NCBI GenBank assembly: GCA_052388275.1
Contig: JBQTII010000103.1
Coordinates: forward strand, 1-6,339
Direction of reading: 5' to 3'
DNA from: JBQTII01 sp052388275
Lineage (GTDB): Bacteria > Actinomycetota > Actinomycetes > Sporichthyales > Sporichthyaceae
DNA: 6,339 nucleotides
A program made the position numbers and the translations under genes. Positions 5,550 to 6,339 of the stretch are shown here, piece by piece. Positions within the stretch are counted from its first letter, which is position 1; each line of letters opens with the position of its first letter. The notes under the pieces are model-generated. The model was not told the origin of the DNA and did not search any database. It worked only from the letters and a program-made list of their open reading frames with translations.

Positions 5550-6339
<790 letters not shown>

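Overview
The window is a high-GC bacterial sequence with strong third-position G/C bias, coupled start/stop junctions, frequent GTG/TTG starts and GC-rich hairpin terminators without long T tracts. These traits point to the Actinomycetota, possibly a mycobacterium or relative. The genus is an inference and cannot be fixed from this sequence.

Left edge (1-660): the C-terminal tail of a plus-strand membrane-anchored protein of unknown identity, a short non-coding stretch, then a plus-strand Cys-rich protein of 96 residues with no recognised function. A perfect 14-bp hairpin at 623-658 separates it from the convergent minus-strand block that fills the rest of the window.

Minus-strand block, in transcription order from the right edge: (1) a canonical S-adenosylhomocysteine hydrolase, ahcY/sahH, whose N-terminal part lies outside the window; (2) after about 150 nt with two hairpins, a second, short 'archaeal/Thermotoga-type' adenosylhomocysteinase-like protein of about 419 residues. 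It keeps the NAD-binding and most substrate-binding residues, but appears to have lost two catalytic-site residues (Glu to Gly, Lys to Arg). (3) After a 144-nt gap holding a long inverted repeat comes a tight three-gene cassette: a PEP-synthase/rifampin-phosphotransferase-like protein with the phosphohistidine domain but no ATP-grasp domain; a DUF7064/AttH/CrtC-like lipocalin-fold protein; and a HAD-superfamily phosphatase. The first two genes are 1 nt apart, and the last two overlap by 4 nt (GTGA).

The cassette combines a phosphotransfer protein, a possible small-molecule-modifying lipocalin-like enzyme and a phosphatase. This suggests an uncharacterised pathway in which a substrate is activated by phosphorylation, modified and dephosphorylated, with the ATP-binding partner encoded elsewhere. 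That is inference. The most unusual points are the divergent SAHH paralogue beside the canonical one and the 'half' phosphotransferase in a coupled operon.
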